Of a stretch of 64,000 nucleotides of DNA, positions 1 through 8,689 are shown piece after piece. The stretch comes from Cellulophaga omnivescoria. Lineage in GTDB: Bacteria; Bacteroidota; Bacteroidia; Flavobacteriales; Flavobacteriaceae. A program made the translations under genes and the position numbers. Under the pieces are notes generated by a model. The model saw only the letters and a program-made list of their open reading frames with translations. It did not search any database and had not been told where the DNA came from. The stretch is from assembly GCF_001999725.1 (NCBI RefSeq), contig NZ_MDDP01000023.1, forward strand, positions 98,148-162,147, written 5' to 3'. Every line of letters begins with the position of its first letter. The first letter of the stretch is position 1.

Positions 1-1166
1 AAAGCAGTCAAAACGCTGTAAATATTATCAATTTTATTACTTTTTTAGTAATTGTTATTGGTTCTGCAGCGCTTTTTATTGTATTATCTGGCTTTGCCGG
101 ATTAAAAACGTACAGCCTTAGCTTTAGTGAAAGTTTTGATCCAGATTTAAAAGCTTCTCCATTAACAGGAAAATTTATATCGGTTTTACCAGAACAAGAA
201 ACCAAATTACAAAATATAGACGGTGTACTTTCTTTTTCTAAAGAACTAGAAGAAAAGGTATACTTTTTACATAACGAGAAAAGCCATATTGGCTATATTA
301 AAGGTGTAGATAGTAACTACAATAAAGTTACTAGCATAGATAGTACTTTGTATTTTGGCGAGTGGTTATTAGACCACCAAAGAGGTGTAGTTGGTATTGG
401 TATTGCTAATTTACTAGGCTTAACAGTTAATAATTTCAGAAGTCCACTACAAATATTAGTGCCAAAACCAAAAAAAGGTGCGGTTAACCAAGGCGGATTT
501 AATAAAACACCATACAACCAGCACAATGTTGTAGTTAGTGGTATGTATAATGTAGCAGAGGACCTAGATAAAAAATACCTTTTTACAAGTTTGCCTGTAG
601 TACAAAAACTATTAGAAAAAGATAGTTTACAGGTTTCTGCTATAAATTTTAAAATTGATGACGCTAAAGATATTAACAGTATTAAAAAAGAAATTGCCGT
701 TGTTTTTAACCAAAAGATAGTTTTAAAAGATAGGCAAGAGCAAAATAGCACGCTACACCGTATGTTAAACACTGAAAACTTGGCTACTTACCTAATTTTT
801 ACGTTAGTACTTATAATAGCCTTATTTAATGTTGTAGGCGCTATTATTATGATGATTTTAGACAAGCAACAAAACTCTAAAACACTTTACTACTTAGGCA
901 CAACTATAAAAGAATTACGAAAAATATACTTTATACAGGGTACACTTGTTACCAGTTTGGGTGGTTTGGTTGGTGTACTTATTGGCTCTATATTAATTGT
1001 TTCTCAACTAGCGTTTGGATGGCTTAAAATAAACGCATTTTTAGCCTATCCAGTAGAATACAAATTACTAAATGTTGTAATTGTATTAGCTACTATTATT
1101 GTACTAGGGTTAATATCTGCTAAAATTGCAAGTAGCAGAATAAGTAAAAAGCTTGTTACACAATAA
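1..1166 (+). CDS. ABC transporter permease, FtsX/LolC-LolE-like (5' truncated by window edge)
   Basis: The reading frame is open from base 3, so the gene starts upstream of the window; 387 residues are visible. A first membrane segment lies at visible residues 10-32, followed by a roughly 220-residue periplasmic (MacB-core-like) region. Three hydrophobic segments follow in the C-terminal third (NLATYLIFTL..., GTLVTSLGGLVG..., LNVVIVLATI...). That is the four-TM FtsX architecture of lipoprotein-releasing LolC/E permeases and related exporters. In such systems the permease works with a LolD-like ATPase to extract lipoproteins from the inner membrane. No ATPase gene is visible here, and the missing N-terminus prevents a finer assignment. 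The frame ends at a TAA and is followed by a convergent dus gene. An internal ATG at 348 is not a plausible start because it lies inside the periplasmic domain. Confidence 0.8.
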   Translation, partial: SSQNAVNIINFITFLVIVIGSAALFIVLSGFAGLKTYSLSFSESFDPDLKASPLTGKFISVLPEQETKLQNIDGVLSFSKELEEKVYFLHNEKSHIGYIKGVDSNYNKVTSIDSTLYFGEWLLDHQRGVVGIGIANLLGLTVNNFRSPLQILVPKPKKGAVNQGGFNKTPYNQHNVVVSGMYNVAEDLDKKYLFTSLPVVQKLLEKDSLQVSAINFKIDDAKDINSIKKEIAVVFNQKIVLKDRQEQNSTLHRMLNTENLATYLIFTLVLIIALFNVVGAIIMMILDKQQNSKTLYYLGTTIKELRKIYFIQGTLVTSLGGLVGVLIGSILIVSQLAFGWLKINAFLAYPVEYKLLNVVIVLATIIVLGLISAKIASSRISKKLVTQ

Positions 1167-1216
1167 ATAAGTAATACCTTAAGGTTTAGCGTTTTTGTGT
1201 AAGTAACACAAAGCCA

Positions 1217-2209
1217 TTAAGAAAACTGATGATCGCCAAATTTTTCTAAAACCTCATCAAAAGTAGCAAAAACATCTACAGAGTCATCACTAGTTACCAT
1301 TTTCATACGGTATTGCTTAAAATCTGGTATGCCCTTAAAATAATTGGTATAATGCCTACGGGTTTCAAAAACACCTAGTTTTTCTCCTTTCCAATCTATA
1401 GACATTTGTAAGTGCCTACGAGCGGCATCTACGCGCTCTTGCATTGTTGGTGGTGCTTTGTGTTCTCCTGTTTTTATAAAGTGTTTAACCTCATTAAAAA
1501 ACCAAGGGTAGCCAATACTTGCCCGTCCAATCATTGCTCCGTCTAACCCGTACTCATCTCTCATTTTTACAGCAGCTTCAGGAGAGTCTACATCACCATT
1601 ACCAAAAACAGGAATATGCATACGTTGGTTATTTTTAACTTGTGCAATAGGTTTCCAGTCTGCATTACCTTTATACATTTGTACTCTGGTTCTGCCGTGT
1701 ATTGCTATTGCTGCACAGCCTACATCTTGCAAACGTTCTGCAACCTCAACAATTTTAATAGAATCTGCATCCCAACCCAAACGGGTTTTTACTGTAACAG
1801 GTAATTTGGTATGCTTTACCATTGCATCGGTAAGCTTAACCATTAAATCTATGTCTTTTAAGATACCCGCACCAGCACCTTTACTTACTACCTTTTTAAC
1901 AGGGCAACCAAAGTTAATATCTATAATGTCTGGTTTAGATTTTTCTACAATCTCTACCGAGCGCAACATAGAATCTAAATTTGCTCCAAAAATTTGTATA
2001 CCTACAGGTCGTTCTTTTTCATAAATATCTAATTTCATCACGCTTTTTGCAGCGTCACGTATTAAACCTTCTGATGAAATAAATTCTGTGTACACCACGT
2101 CTGCTCCTTGTTCTTTACACAAAGCTCTAAACGGTGGGTCACTTACATCTTCCATTGGTGCTAGCAACAACGGAAAATCTGGTAGCTGTATGTCTCCTAT
2201 TTTTGGCAT
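1217..2209 (-). CDS. dusB: tRNA-dihydrouridine synthase (DusB type)
   Basis: A 330-residue flavoprotein that reduces specific uridines in the tRNA D-loop using FMN and NADPH. It begins MPKIGDIQLPDFPLLLAPMEDVSDPPFR in spirit, carrying the LAPMEDVSD start of the TIM barrel. It contains the catalytic-Cys motif INFGCPVKK near residue 100 and the FMN-binding FGNGDV and GAMIGRASIG motifs. Length fits the family. A perfect Bacteroidota -7 box (TAAATTTG on the minus strand, 2214-2221) ends only 4 bases before the ATG, which suggests a leaderless mRNA. The gene is convergent with the ABC permease and divergent from the Lgt-like gene. The DusB subtype is the usual annotation in Bacteroidota, but I cannot separate it from DusA/C with certainty. 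Confidence 0.92.
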   Translation of the reverse strand: MPKIGDIQLPDFPLLLAPMEDVSDPPFRALCKEQGADVVYTEFISSEGLIRDAAKSVMKLDIYEKERPVGIQIFGANLDSMLRSVEIVEKSKPDIIDINFGCPVKKVVSKGAGAGILKDIDLMVKLTDAMVKHTKLPVTVKTRLGWDADSIKIVEVAERLQDVGCAAIAIHGRTRVQMYKGNADWKPIAQVKNNQRMHIPVFGNGDVDSPEAAVKMRDEYGLDGAMIGRASIGYPWFFNEVKHFIKTGEHKAPPTMQERVDAARRHLQMSIDWKGEKLGVFETRRHYTNYFKGIPDFKQYRMKMVTSDDSVDVFATFDEVLEKFGDHQFS

Positions 2210-2213
2210 TTGG

Positions 2214-2221
2214 CAAATTTA
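2214..2221 (-). promoter_or_regulatory. Bacteroidota -7 promoter element for dus
   Basis: TAAATTTG on the minus strand matches the TAnnTTTG consensus exactly. It sits 4 bases upstream of the dus ATG, so the transcript would have almost no 5' leader. No clear -33 TTG is seen. Confidence 0.55.
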
Positions 2222-2268
2222 CAACATATCCGTTACCTAAAAAACAGAAAACATTCTATCTTAGCCTT

Positions 2269-3042
2269 ATGCCATTACAATTTTTACTGCCTTATGAGCC
2301 TGTGGTTTTTGGTTACCACTTAAACGTGCACCTTATTTTAGAGTATTTGGCATTTTTTATTGGCTTTAGGTATTATGTTATTTTACGTAAAAATAGCAAC
2401 GATACCATTTCTAGCTTAAACCGTTTGTCTATACTAATTGGTGCTATTTTTGGCGCGCTATTTATGTCTAGACTTATTGGTTTTTTAGAAAATCCTCCGT
2501 TACACGCTACACAAGGTTTTATAGCAATTGTAAACAACAAAACTATAATGGGTGGTTTGTTTGGCGGTTTACTAGGTGTAGAAATTGCTAAAAAAATTAT
2601 TGGAGAAAAAACATCTTCGGGAGATTTGTTTACACTACCCATAATTGTAGGTATAATTATTGGCCGCATAGGCTGTTTTTTATCAGGTACAAAAGAGTTT
2701 ACTTATGGTGTGCAAACCTCTTCTGTTTTTGGTTTAAATTTAGGAGATGGTGTCCTAAGGCACCCTGTTGCACTGTATGAAATTGTATTTTTAGTACTAC
2801 TTTTTATCGCTCTAAAAACACATCAGAATAAAAAAATAAAGGTAGAAAACGGTAGTTATTTTAAGTTTTTTATGATAACGTATTTCTTTTATCGTTTCTG
2901 TATTGAGTTTTTAAAACCTAATGAGTTTCTAATATTAGGACTAAGTAGTATTCAATATTTATGCGTAATTTGTTTTTTATACTACTATAAATTCATTTTA
3001 AAAATACTCTTGTATGTCGCAAAAAAATTACACTTATTATGA
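2269..3042 (+). CDS. Lgt-family membrane protein, degenerate (prolipoprotein diacylglyceryl transferase-like)
   Basis: 257 residues from the ATG at 2269; an upstream ATG at 2134 would run into dus and lacks the family's N-terminus, so it is rejected. The protein is highly hydrophobic with about 7 membrane segments. It keeps Lgt landmarks: a GRIGCF segment in place of GRIGNF, HPVALYE, and a C-terminal RFCIEFLKP. True Lgt moves diacylglycerol from phosphatidylglycerol to the lipobox Cys in the inner membrane. Two residues known to matter in E. coli Lgt look changed: the His of the HGGL motif is Met here (IMGGLFGG), and the Asn of GRIGN is Cys. This may therefore be a paralogue with a different substrate; a canonical lgt should exist elsewhere in the genome. 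It overlaps the radical SAM gene by 29 bases, the first link of a four-gene operon. Confidence 0.8.
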   Translation: MPLQFLLPYEPVVFGYHLNVHLILEYLAFFIGFRYYVILRKNSNDTISSLNRLSILIGAIFGALFMSRLIGFLENPPLHATQGFIAIVNNKTIMGGLFGGLLGVEIAKKIIGEKTSSGDLFTLPIIVGIIIGRIGCFLSGTKEFTYGVQTSSVFGLNLGDGVLRHPVALYEIVFLVLLFIALKTHQNKKIKVENGSYFKFFMITYFFYRFCIEFLKPNEFLILGLSSIQYLCVICFLYYYKFILKILLYVAKKLHLL

Positions 3043-4408
3043 TTTTACATTAAGCCTTTGCCCGGATTGTTTAAGGCGTGTAGATGCTAAAATTGTGTTT
3101 GAGAATGATAAGGTATATATGCTTAAAAACTGTAAAGAACACGGTAGGTCTAAGGTTTTAATTGCTGATGATATTGAGTATTATAAAAATATAAGAAACT
3201 ACAACAAAGCGTCTGAATATCCTAAAACATTTAACACGCAAACGCATTATGGTTGCCCGTACGACTGTGGTTTGTGTCCGGATCATGAGCAACACTCTTG
3301 TTTAACTGTTGTAGAGGTTACAGACCGTTGCAACCTTACTTGCCCTACCTGCTACGCAGGGTCTTCACCAACTTACGGAAGACACAGAACATTGGAGGAA
3401 ATTAAAAAAATGTTAGATGTTATTGTAAGGAATGAAGGCGAGCCAGACGTGGTACAAATTAGTGGTGGTGAGCCTACTATACATCCTAATTTTTTTGAAA
3501 TTATGGATTATGCTAAGTCTTTACCTATTAGACATTTAATGGTTAATACAAACGGAATTAAAATTGCTAAAGATGTTGCTTTTGCAGAAAAATTAGCAAC
3601 ATACGCACCAGATTTTGAAATTTATTTGCAGTTTGACTCTCTTGATAATACCGTACTACAAACACTTAGAGGGGCAGACCTTGCAGATACACGCTTAAAG
3701 GCCATAGAAAACCTTAACAAGTTAAACTTAGCTACAACTTTGGTTGTTACACTGCAAAAAGGGTTAAACGACCACGAAATGGGTAAAACCATAGATTTTG
3801 CTTTAAAACAAAAGTGTGTTAGAGGTGTTACTTTTCAGCCAACACAAATTGCTGGTAGATTAGAGAATTTTGAGGTTGATGAAAATAGAATTACACTTAC
3901 AGAAGTACGCCGTAATATTTTAGAGCAGTCTCCTATTTTTGAACCAGATGATTTAATTCCGGTTCCTTGTAACCCAGATGCTTTGGTTATGGCTTATGCT
4001 TTAAAACTAGGTGATGAGGTTAGTCCGTTAACACGTTATATAAACCCAGATGATTTACTAAACGAAGGTAAAAACACCATTATATATGAGCAAGATGAAG
4101 CTTTACACGGTAAAATGATAGAACTGTTTAGCACGGGAAACTCTGTAGATAAGGCCTCAGAAAATTTAAAATCTATTATGTGTTGTTTGCCAGAGATTGA
4201 TGCGCCAGAACTAGGGTATGACAACCTTTTTAGAATAATAATTATGCAATTTATAGATGCGCATAATTTTGATGTACGTGCAATAAAAAAATCTTGTGTA
4301 CACATTGTAAATAAGGATTATAAAATTATCCCTTTTGAGACTATGAACCTCTTTTATAGAGATGATAAAATAGACCGACTTAAAGAACTACAAAAAGAAA
4401 ACGCATGA
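3014..4408 (+). CDS. Radical SAM protein, MJ0619 / tetraether-synthase (Tes)-like group
   Basis: 464 residues. The radical SAM cluster motif is C106-x3-C110-x2-C113 (CNLTCPTC), followed by a GGEP motif at 151-154. Upstream lie C16-x2-C19 with C40 and H43 (NCKEHG), and then C81, C85, C88 and C96 (GCPYDCGLCP). This N-terminal metal-site array plus 'CPYDCGLC...' is typical of MJ0619-type enzymes, whose characterised archaeal members (Tes) couple lipid alkyl chains by radical chemistry and carry extra Fe-S sites. Additional cysteines occur near the C-terminus (VPCNPDA, SIMCCLPE, KKSCVHIV). The neighbour upstream is Lgt-like, which also points to a lipid or lipoprotein substrate; that is inference. 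The stop overlaps the next ATG (ATGA). The reaction in this organism is unknown. Confidence 0.85.
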   Translation: MSQKNYTYYDFTLSLCPDCLRRVDAKIVFENDKVYMLKNCKEHGRSKVLIADDIEYYKNIRNYNKASEYPKTFNTQTHYGCPYDCGLCPDHEQHSCLTVVEVTDRCNLTCPTCYAGSSPTYGRHRTLEEIKKMLDVIVRNEGEPDVVQISGGEPTIHPNFFEIMDYAKSLPIRHLMVNTNGIKIAKDVAFAEKLATYAPDFEIYLQFDSLDNTVLQTLRGADLADTRLKAIENLNKLNLATTLVVTLQKGLNDHEMGKTIDFALKQKCVRGVTFQPTQIAGRLENFEVDENRITLTEVRRNILEQSPIFEPDDLIPVPCNPDALVMAYALKLGDEVSPLTRYINPDDLLNEGKNTIIYEQDEALHGKMIELFSTGNSVDKASENLKSIMCCLPEIDAPELGYDNLFRIIIMQFIDAHNFDVRAIKKSCVHIVNKDYKIIPFETMNLFYRDDKIDRLKELQKENA

Positions 4409-4620
4409 TACAGTTATTACCTTTAGAAGCTGGCAACCTTGATGGCTTGTTTACACTAATATTATTAATAATGTTTGGTCCTGCGCTCTTATTTTTAATT
4501 ATTGCTTTAATTATGCTAGGACAAAAAAAGAAAAAGGCTGCTAAAATATTTTTTATTTTAACCGGCCTTTACCTGCTTATAAGTCTGGGTATTTGCGGTG
4601 CAATGATTACAGGGTATTAA
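4405..4620 (+). CDS. Small two-helix membrane protein (paralogue 1)
   Basis: A 71-residue protein whose ATG overlaps the radical SAM stop codon (ATGA), so it is translationally coupled to it. Two hydrophobic helices (about residues 14-40 and 49-68) flank a very basic turn (GQKKKKAAK), which should face the cytoplasm. There is no signal-peptidase site or lipobox. The following ORF has the same plan (N-terminal ILLN/LLPL stretch, helix, KKK turn, TlFIiaGlYL second helix, Gly-Ile-Cys end), so the two look like a tandem duplication. I recognise no named family. Possible roles are a membrane anchor or a partner of the radical SAM or Lgt-like protein; this is inference from the operon only. Confidence 0.7.
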   Translation: MIQLLPLEAGNLDGLFTLILLIMFGPALLFLIIALIMLGQKKKKAAKIFFILTGLYLLISLGICGAMITGY

Positions 4621-4633
4621 ATAAATAGTATAG

Positions 4634-4855
4634 ATGATAAATGCAATACTGTTAAATCAAAGTCCTAACGGCAGTGCTGATTACTTACTCCTTGTAATAC
4701 TTGTTATTTTAGCGTTATTATCACCTGCAATAATTTGTATAACAGTTGGCTTATTTTTACGTAAAAAGAAACCCAAAACAGCCAAAACACTTTTTATTAT
4801 AGCGGGTATATACTTGGTTGTTGGTATTGGACTATGTAGCGTTCCTAGTTTTTAA
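4634..4855 (+). CDS. Small two-helix membrane protein (paralogue 2)
   Basis: A 73-residue protein, 13 bases downstream of its paralogue. It has two hydrophobic helices around residues 17-43 and 51-68 joined by a basic turn (RKKKPKTAK), and an 'LFIIAGIYLVVGIGLCS' second helix closely resembling that of the preceding protein. It ends just before a strong hairpin terminator, so it is the last gene of the Lgt-like / radical SAM operon. No known family is recognised. Both paralogues keep a Gly-Ile/Leu-Cys near the C-terminus. Confidence 0.68.
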   Translation: MINAILLNQSPNGSADYLLLVILVILALLSPAIICITVGLFLRKKKPKTAKTLFIIAGIYLVVGIGLCSVPSF

Positions 4856-4860
4856 ACATA

Positions 4861-4898
4861 AAAAAAGCGGAAATTCTTAATTGAATTTCCGCTTTAAC
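4861..4898. terminator. Bidirectional hairpin terminator
   Basis: A perfect 13-bp stem (4864-4876 with 4883-4895, AAAGCGGAAATTC) with a 6-base loop and A/T runs on each side. It separates the + strand Lgt/radical SAM operon from the convergent OmpA lipoprotein gene. Confidence 0.85.
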
Positions 4899-4928
4899 AA
4901 ATTTATAGTTGTTAGCTAGTGTTATTGC

Positions 4929-5759
4929 TTATTCATTAGAAGCCATTAATGCAAAAAACTTATCTATGTTAGGTAAGATTACAATACGTGTTCTTCTGTT
5001 TTTAGCTCTATCTTCTTTAGTGTCATTAGATGCTAAAGGAACATAACTACTTCTACCAGATGCAATTAATTTTTCTGGAGCTACATTATATTTAGTTTGT
5101 AATTTACGTACAATAGATGTTGCTCTTAATACACTTAAATCCCAGTTATCTGTTACTTTAGGAGTACTAATAGATCTGGAATCTGTGTGTCCTTCTACCA
5201 TAACTTCAATACTTGGCTCAGAGTTAATAACGTCTGCTAATTTTTGTAAAATAGCATCTGCTTTGTTGCTTACATTGTAGCTAGCAGTGTTAAACAATAA
5301 CTTATCAGAAATAGAAATCATAACAACTGTATCATCAATATCAATTGCAATATCATCATCTTCATTTAAGCTATTTGTACCAATAGATTTTTTTAAGTTG
5401 TGAGACAATGCTAAGTTCATAGAATCTTTAAGTGTTTTTGCACCCATTAATTGTTCTGGACTAACATTTTTTAAAGTCTCGCGCATTTTAGCTTTAACGT
5501 TATTACTAATAACTGCACCATCTGCAGAAATTAATTTTGCATCGTTATCTTCTGTTAATGCGTTTATTTTAGAATTATAATCAGCAACTCTTGCTTCTAT
5601 TTTAGCAAATTTAGCTTCTAACTCTTCCTTTTCTACTGCAGTCTTGGTTAATTGACTTTTAGTTTCACCGTGAGCCTGTTGTAATTCTACATATTTCTTT
5701 TTAGAAACACATGATCCCAATAAAACTACTGCAGCTAGTGCTAATGATATTTTCTTCAT
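4929..5759 (-). CDS. OmpA-family peptidoglycan-associated lipoprotein
   Basis: 276 residues. The signal peptide ends in a lipobox (LLGSC, Cys near residue 17), giving an outer-membrane lipoprotein. A short coiled coil (residues 20-75) precedes a C-terminal OmpA-like peptidoglycan-binding domain (about 145-270). That domain has the VEGHTDSR motif, the NWDLSVLRA segment and the final NRRTRIVI that contact diaminopimelate. It anchors the outer membrane to the cell wall. The gene is monocistronic, with a hairpin terminator shared with the convergent operon. Relatives are abundant in Flavobacteriaceae; a specific T9SS role is not implied by the context. Confidence 0.9.
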   Translation of the reverse strand: MKKISLALAAVVLLGSCVSKKKYVELQQAHGETKSQLTKTAVEKEELEAKFAKIEARVADYNSKINALTEDNDAKLISADGAVISNNVKAKMRETLKNVSPEQLMGAKTLKDSMNLALSHNLKKSIGTNSLNEDDDIAIDIDDTVVMISISDKLLFNTASYNVSNKADAILQKLADVINSEPSIEVMVEGHTDSRSISTPKVTDNWDLSVLRATSIVRKLQTKYNVAPEKLIASGRSSYVPLASNDTKEDRAKNRRTRIVILPNIDKFFALMASNE

Positions 5760-6060
5760 AATTTTTGTTTTGTTCTAAGGTAGATACGTGCATAAGATTG
5801 AATTAGATTTTTTATTTTAAAAATTATTATCTTAAACACTGATAATAAAGTAGTTAAAAAGTAATTTTTTTAACAAATGAAACCACTATATTTAAAAACA
5901 TTACGTTAAAACAATATAAAAACAACATTAAAAAAGAAGAAGTTGCTTATTTTATAAACCTTAGAAGTAAAAATTGTAATTAATTTTAGATGTGCTTTAA
6001 ACTTAGACCCTTATAACCTGTAAAATATAAACTATATTTGCAGCTACTTTAGTACTACAT
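5760..6060. other. AT-rich intergenic region, no gene seen
   Basis: A 301-base divergent spacer between the OmpA lipoprotein gene and lepA. It is over 70 percent A+T by eye and holds the lepA promoter at its right end. A TACCTTAG near 5775-5782 on the minus strand resembles a -7 box with one mismatch and may serve the lipoprotein gene. No RNA gene or ORF is supported. Confidence 0.6.
6033..6040 (+). promoter_or_regulatory. Bacteroidota -7 promoter element for lepA
   Basis: TATATTTG matches TAnnTTTG exactly and lies 20 bases before the lepA ATG. A -33 TTG is not obvious. Confidence 0.55.
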
Positions 6061-7857
6061 ATGAAGAATATTCGAAATTTTTGCATTATTGCACACATAG
6101 ATCACGGTAAAAGTACCTTAGCAGATAGACTATTAGACTATACTGGTTCTGTAACAGATCGTGAAAAACAAGATCAACTTTTAGATAGTATGGACTTGGA
6201 GCGAGAACGTGGTATTACCATAAAATCGCACGCCATACAAATGGACTTTGAATACAAAGGAGAAAAATTTATTTTAAATTTAATAGATACTCCTGGCCAC
6301 GTAGATTTTAGTTACGAGGTGTCTAGATCTATTGCTGCTTGTGAAGGTGCTTTGTTAATTGTAGATGCTGCACAAAGTATACAAGCACAAACTATATCTA
6401 ACTTATATCTTGCTTTAGAAAACGATTTAGAAATAATTCCGGTTCTTAATAAAGTAGATTTACCTAGTGCAAACCCAGAAGAAGTTACAGATGATATTGT
6501 AGAACTTTTAGGTTGTGCACCAGAAGACGTAATACACGCAAGTGGTAAAACAGGTTTTGGTGTAGATAATATTTTGGCCGCCGTAATAGAACGTATTCCT
6601 GCGCCAGTTGGTAATGTAGACGAACCTTTACAAGCCTTAGTGTTTGACTCTGTTTACAACCCTTTTAGAGGTGTAGAAACCTATTTTAGAGTTATTAATG
6701 GTGAAATAAAAAAGGGACAAAAAATAAAATTTGTTGCTACAGATAAAAGCTACTTTGCAGATGAAGTTGGTACCTTAAAGCTAAACCAAGTTATTAAACA
6801 AAGTGTAAAAGCTGGTGATGTAGGGTATTTAATTACGGGTATTAAAGATGCTCGTGAAGTTAAAGTTGGTGATACCATTACAGACTCTGCAAACCCAACC
6901 AAAAATCCTATTGATGGTTTTGAGGATGTAAAACCTATGGTATTTGCTGGTATTTATCCAGTAGATACAGATGAGTTTGAAGAATTGCGTTCTTCTATGG
7001 AAAAATTGCAACTAAATGATGCCTCTTTAGTATTTGCACCAGAAAGTAGTGCTGCACTTGGTTTTGGTTTCCGTTGTGGGTTTTTAGGAATGCTGCATAT
7101 GGAGATTATACAAGAACGTTTGGAGCGCGAGTTTAATATGACCGTTATTACTACGGTACCTAACGTTAGTTACCACGCGTTTACACGTAAAGACCCAGAT
7201 ACTCCTGTAATTGTTAATAACCCTACAGATTTACCAGACCCTTCTAGTATAGACCGTGTAGAGGAACCATATATTAAGGCTACCATAATTACAAAATCAG
7301 ACTTTGTTGGTAATGTAATGTCTTTATGTATAGAAAAACGAGGACAAATTACAAACCAAACGTATTTAACACCAGAGCGTGTAGAGCTGTCTTTTGATAT
7401 GCCACTTGCTGAAATTGTTTTTGATTTTTATGACAGATTAAAGACGGTTTCTAAAGGATATGCTTCTTTTGATTATACACCAATTGGTATGCGTACCTCT
7501 AAATTAGTACGTGTAGATATTTTATTAAATGCACAACCAGTAGATGCCTTATCTGCCTTAATACACGCAGATAATGCCGTACATATTGGTAAAAAAATGT
7601 GTGAAAAATTAAAAGAATTAATTCCAAGACAACAGTTTGATATTCCTATACAAGCTGCCATTGGAGCAAAAATTATTTCTAGAGAAACTACAAAAGCATT
7701 ACGTAAAGATGTTACTGCAAAATGTTACGGTGGTGATATATCTAGAAAACGTAAACTTTTAGAAAAACAGAAAAAAGGTAAAAAACGTATGCGCCAGGTT
7801 GGTAACGTAGAGGTACCACAAGAGGCGTTTATGGCAGTATTAAAACTTAACGATTAA
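6061..7857 (+). CDS. lepA: Elongation factor 4 (LepA), ribosome-associated GTPase
   Basis: 598 residues, the normal LepA length. The N-terminus carries the GTPase G1 loop AHIDHGKST, the switch region RERGITIKS, the G3 motif DTPGHVDF and the G4 motif NKVD. The C-terminal third has the LepA-specific basic tail ([24 protein letters not shown]). LepA binds the ribosome and affects initiation and back-translocation under stress. The gene is transcribed alone, from a recognisable -7 box to a bidirectional terminator. Nothing unusual is seen. Confidence 0.98.
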   Translation: MKNIRNFCIIAHIDHGKSTLADRLLDYTGSVTDREKQDQLLDSMDLERERGITIKSHAIQMDFEYKGEKFILNLIDTPGHVDFSYEVSRSIAACEGALLIVDAAQSIQAQTISNLYLALENDLEIIPVLNKVDLPSANPEEVTDDIVELLGCAPEDVIHASGKTGFGVDNILAAVIERIPAPVGNVDEPLQALVFDSVYNPFRGVETYFRVINGEIKKGQKIKFVATDKSYFADEVGTLKLNQVIKQSVKAGDVGYLITGIKDAREVKVGDTITDSANPTKNPIDGFEDVKPMVFAGIYPVDTDEFEELRSSMEKLQLNDASLVFAPESSAALGFGFRCGFLGMLHMEIIQERLEREFNMTVITTVPNVSYHAFTRKDPDTPVIVNNPTDLPDPSSIDRVEEPYIKATIITKSDFVGNVMSLCIEKRGQITNQTYLTPERVELSFDMPLAEIVFDFYDRLKTVSKGYASFDYTPIGMRTSKLVRVDILLNAQPVDALSALIHADNAVHIGKKMCEKLKELIPRQQFDIPIQAAIGAKIISRETTKALRKDVTAKCYGGDISRKRKLLEKQKKGKKRMRQVGNVEVPQEAFMAVLKLND

Positions 7858-7884
7858 TACACCTATTACTTAATATAGATATAT

Positions 7885-7918
7885 AAAAACCTTCATTTAA
7901 AAAATGAAGGTTTTTTAT
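7885..7918. terminator. Hairpin terminator between lepA and lytTR gene
   Basis: A perfect 9-bp stem (CCTTCATTT at 7890-7898 with 7902-7910) with a 3-base loop, extended by A/T pairing and flanked by A and T runs. It serves lepA and probably the convergent LytTR gene. Confidence 0.85.
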
Positions 7919-7919
7919 T

Positions 7920-8684
7920 TTATTGCTCTAACCATTTTCTAAATTCTGCTGTGGTAGATGTGCTAGTCATTACTTTTTCTTTTACACCAACCATTTTTAA
8001 TAATAATCGGTTTTTAAAATGACTTTCTATATTGTCTATAAAATCTATACTTATAATTTGGCTTCGGTTTATTTTAAAAAATTTATTAGGGTGTAATTGT
8101 TGGTGTATGGTACCTAAATTTAAAGATATTGTATGCCTTTTCCCTTTTGCATCTGTAGCAACACAAAAATCTCCTGATGCCTCTATGCAACTAATTTCTG
8201 AAACACTTAACAACTGTATACCGTTTGCTTTTTTTATTACAAATCTTGTTTTATAGTTGTTATGTTCTTCTTGTAACGCAATTTTAAGGTTTGTAAGTGT
8301 TTTGGTAGATAGGGAGTTGTAATCTCCTTTATTAAACAATGCTTGGTATTTTTCTAGCGCCTTTTTAAAATCTAATTGTGTGTATGGCTTTAAAATATAA
8401 GCAATGCCATTGGTGTTAAATGCCTGAAAAAGATACTCATCATGCGCAGAGCAAAATATAATTGGGGCATCTATATTAACCTCGTTATACAAATCAAAAG
8501 AAACACCATCTAAAAGCTGAATATCAGACAAAATAAAATCATATGTGTTGCTCTTTAAAAATAGCTTACCTTCTGCGTTAGACCTTGCCCAGTCATACAC
8601 AACCTCATCATTAAAATAGTCTTTAACAAAAGAAACTAGTTTTTGAAAAGCTGGTATTTCATCTTCTAAAATTAAAATTTTCAT
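7920..8684 (-). CDS. LytTR-family response regulator
   Basis: 254 residues. The N-terminal receiver domain (1-120) has acidic residues E7-D8 and the phosphoacceptor D54 (ILSDIQL). The C-terminal LytTR DNA-binding domain (about 150-254) contains the family's KANGIQLLSVSEISCIEASGDF-type strand pattern and the RSQIISIDFI segment. It sits 5 bases downstream of its cognate LytS kinase and downstream of an outer-membrane barrel gene, forming a three-gene operon. It probably controls an envelope function, perhaps the barrel itself; that is inference. Confidence 0.95.
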   Translation of the reverse strand: MKILILEDEIPAFQKLVSFVKDYFNDEVVYDWARSNAEGKLFLKSNTYDFILSDIQLLDGVSFDLYNEVNIDAPIIFCSAHDEYLFQAFNTNGIAYILKPYTQLDFKKALEKYQALFNKGDYNSLSTKTLTNLKIALQEEHNNYKTRFVIKKANGIQLLSVSEISCIEASGDFCVATDAKGKRHTISLNLGTIHQQLHPNKFFKINRSQIISIDFIDNIESHFKNRLLLKMVGVKEKVMTSTSTTAEFRKWLEQ

Positions 8685-8689
8685 CTACT

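Noticed and set aside
317..772. 151-residue minus-strand ORF within the ABC permease gene
   Set aside because: Antisense to a recognisable FtsX permease; no support as a gene.
2134..2268. N-terminal extension of the Lgt-like gene to 2134
   Set aside because: It would overlap the start of dus and shows no family similarity; ATG 2269 fits the Lgt N-terminus.
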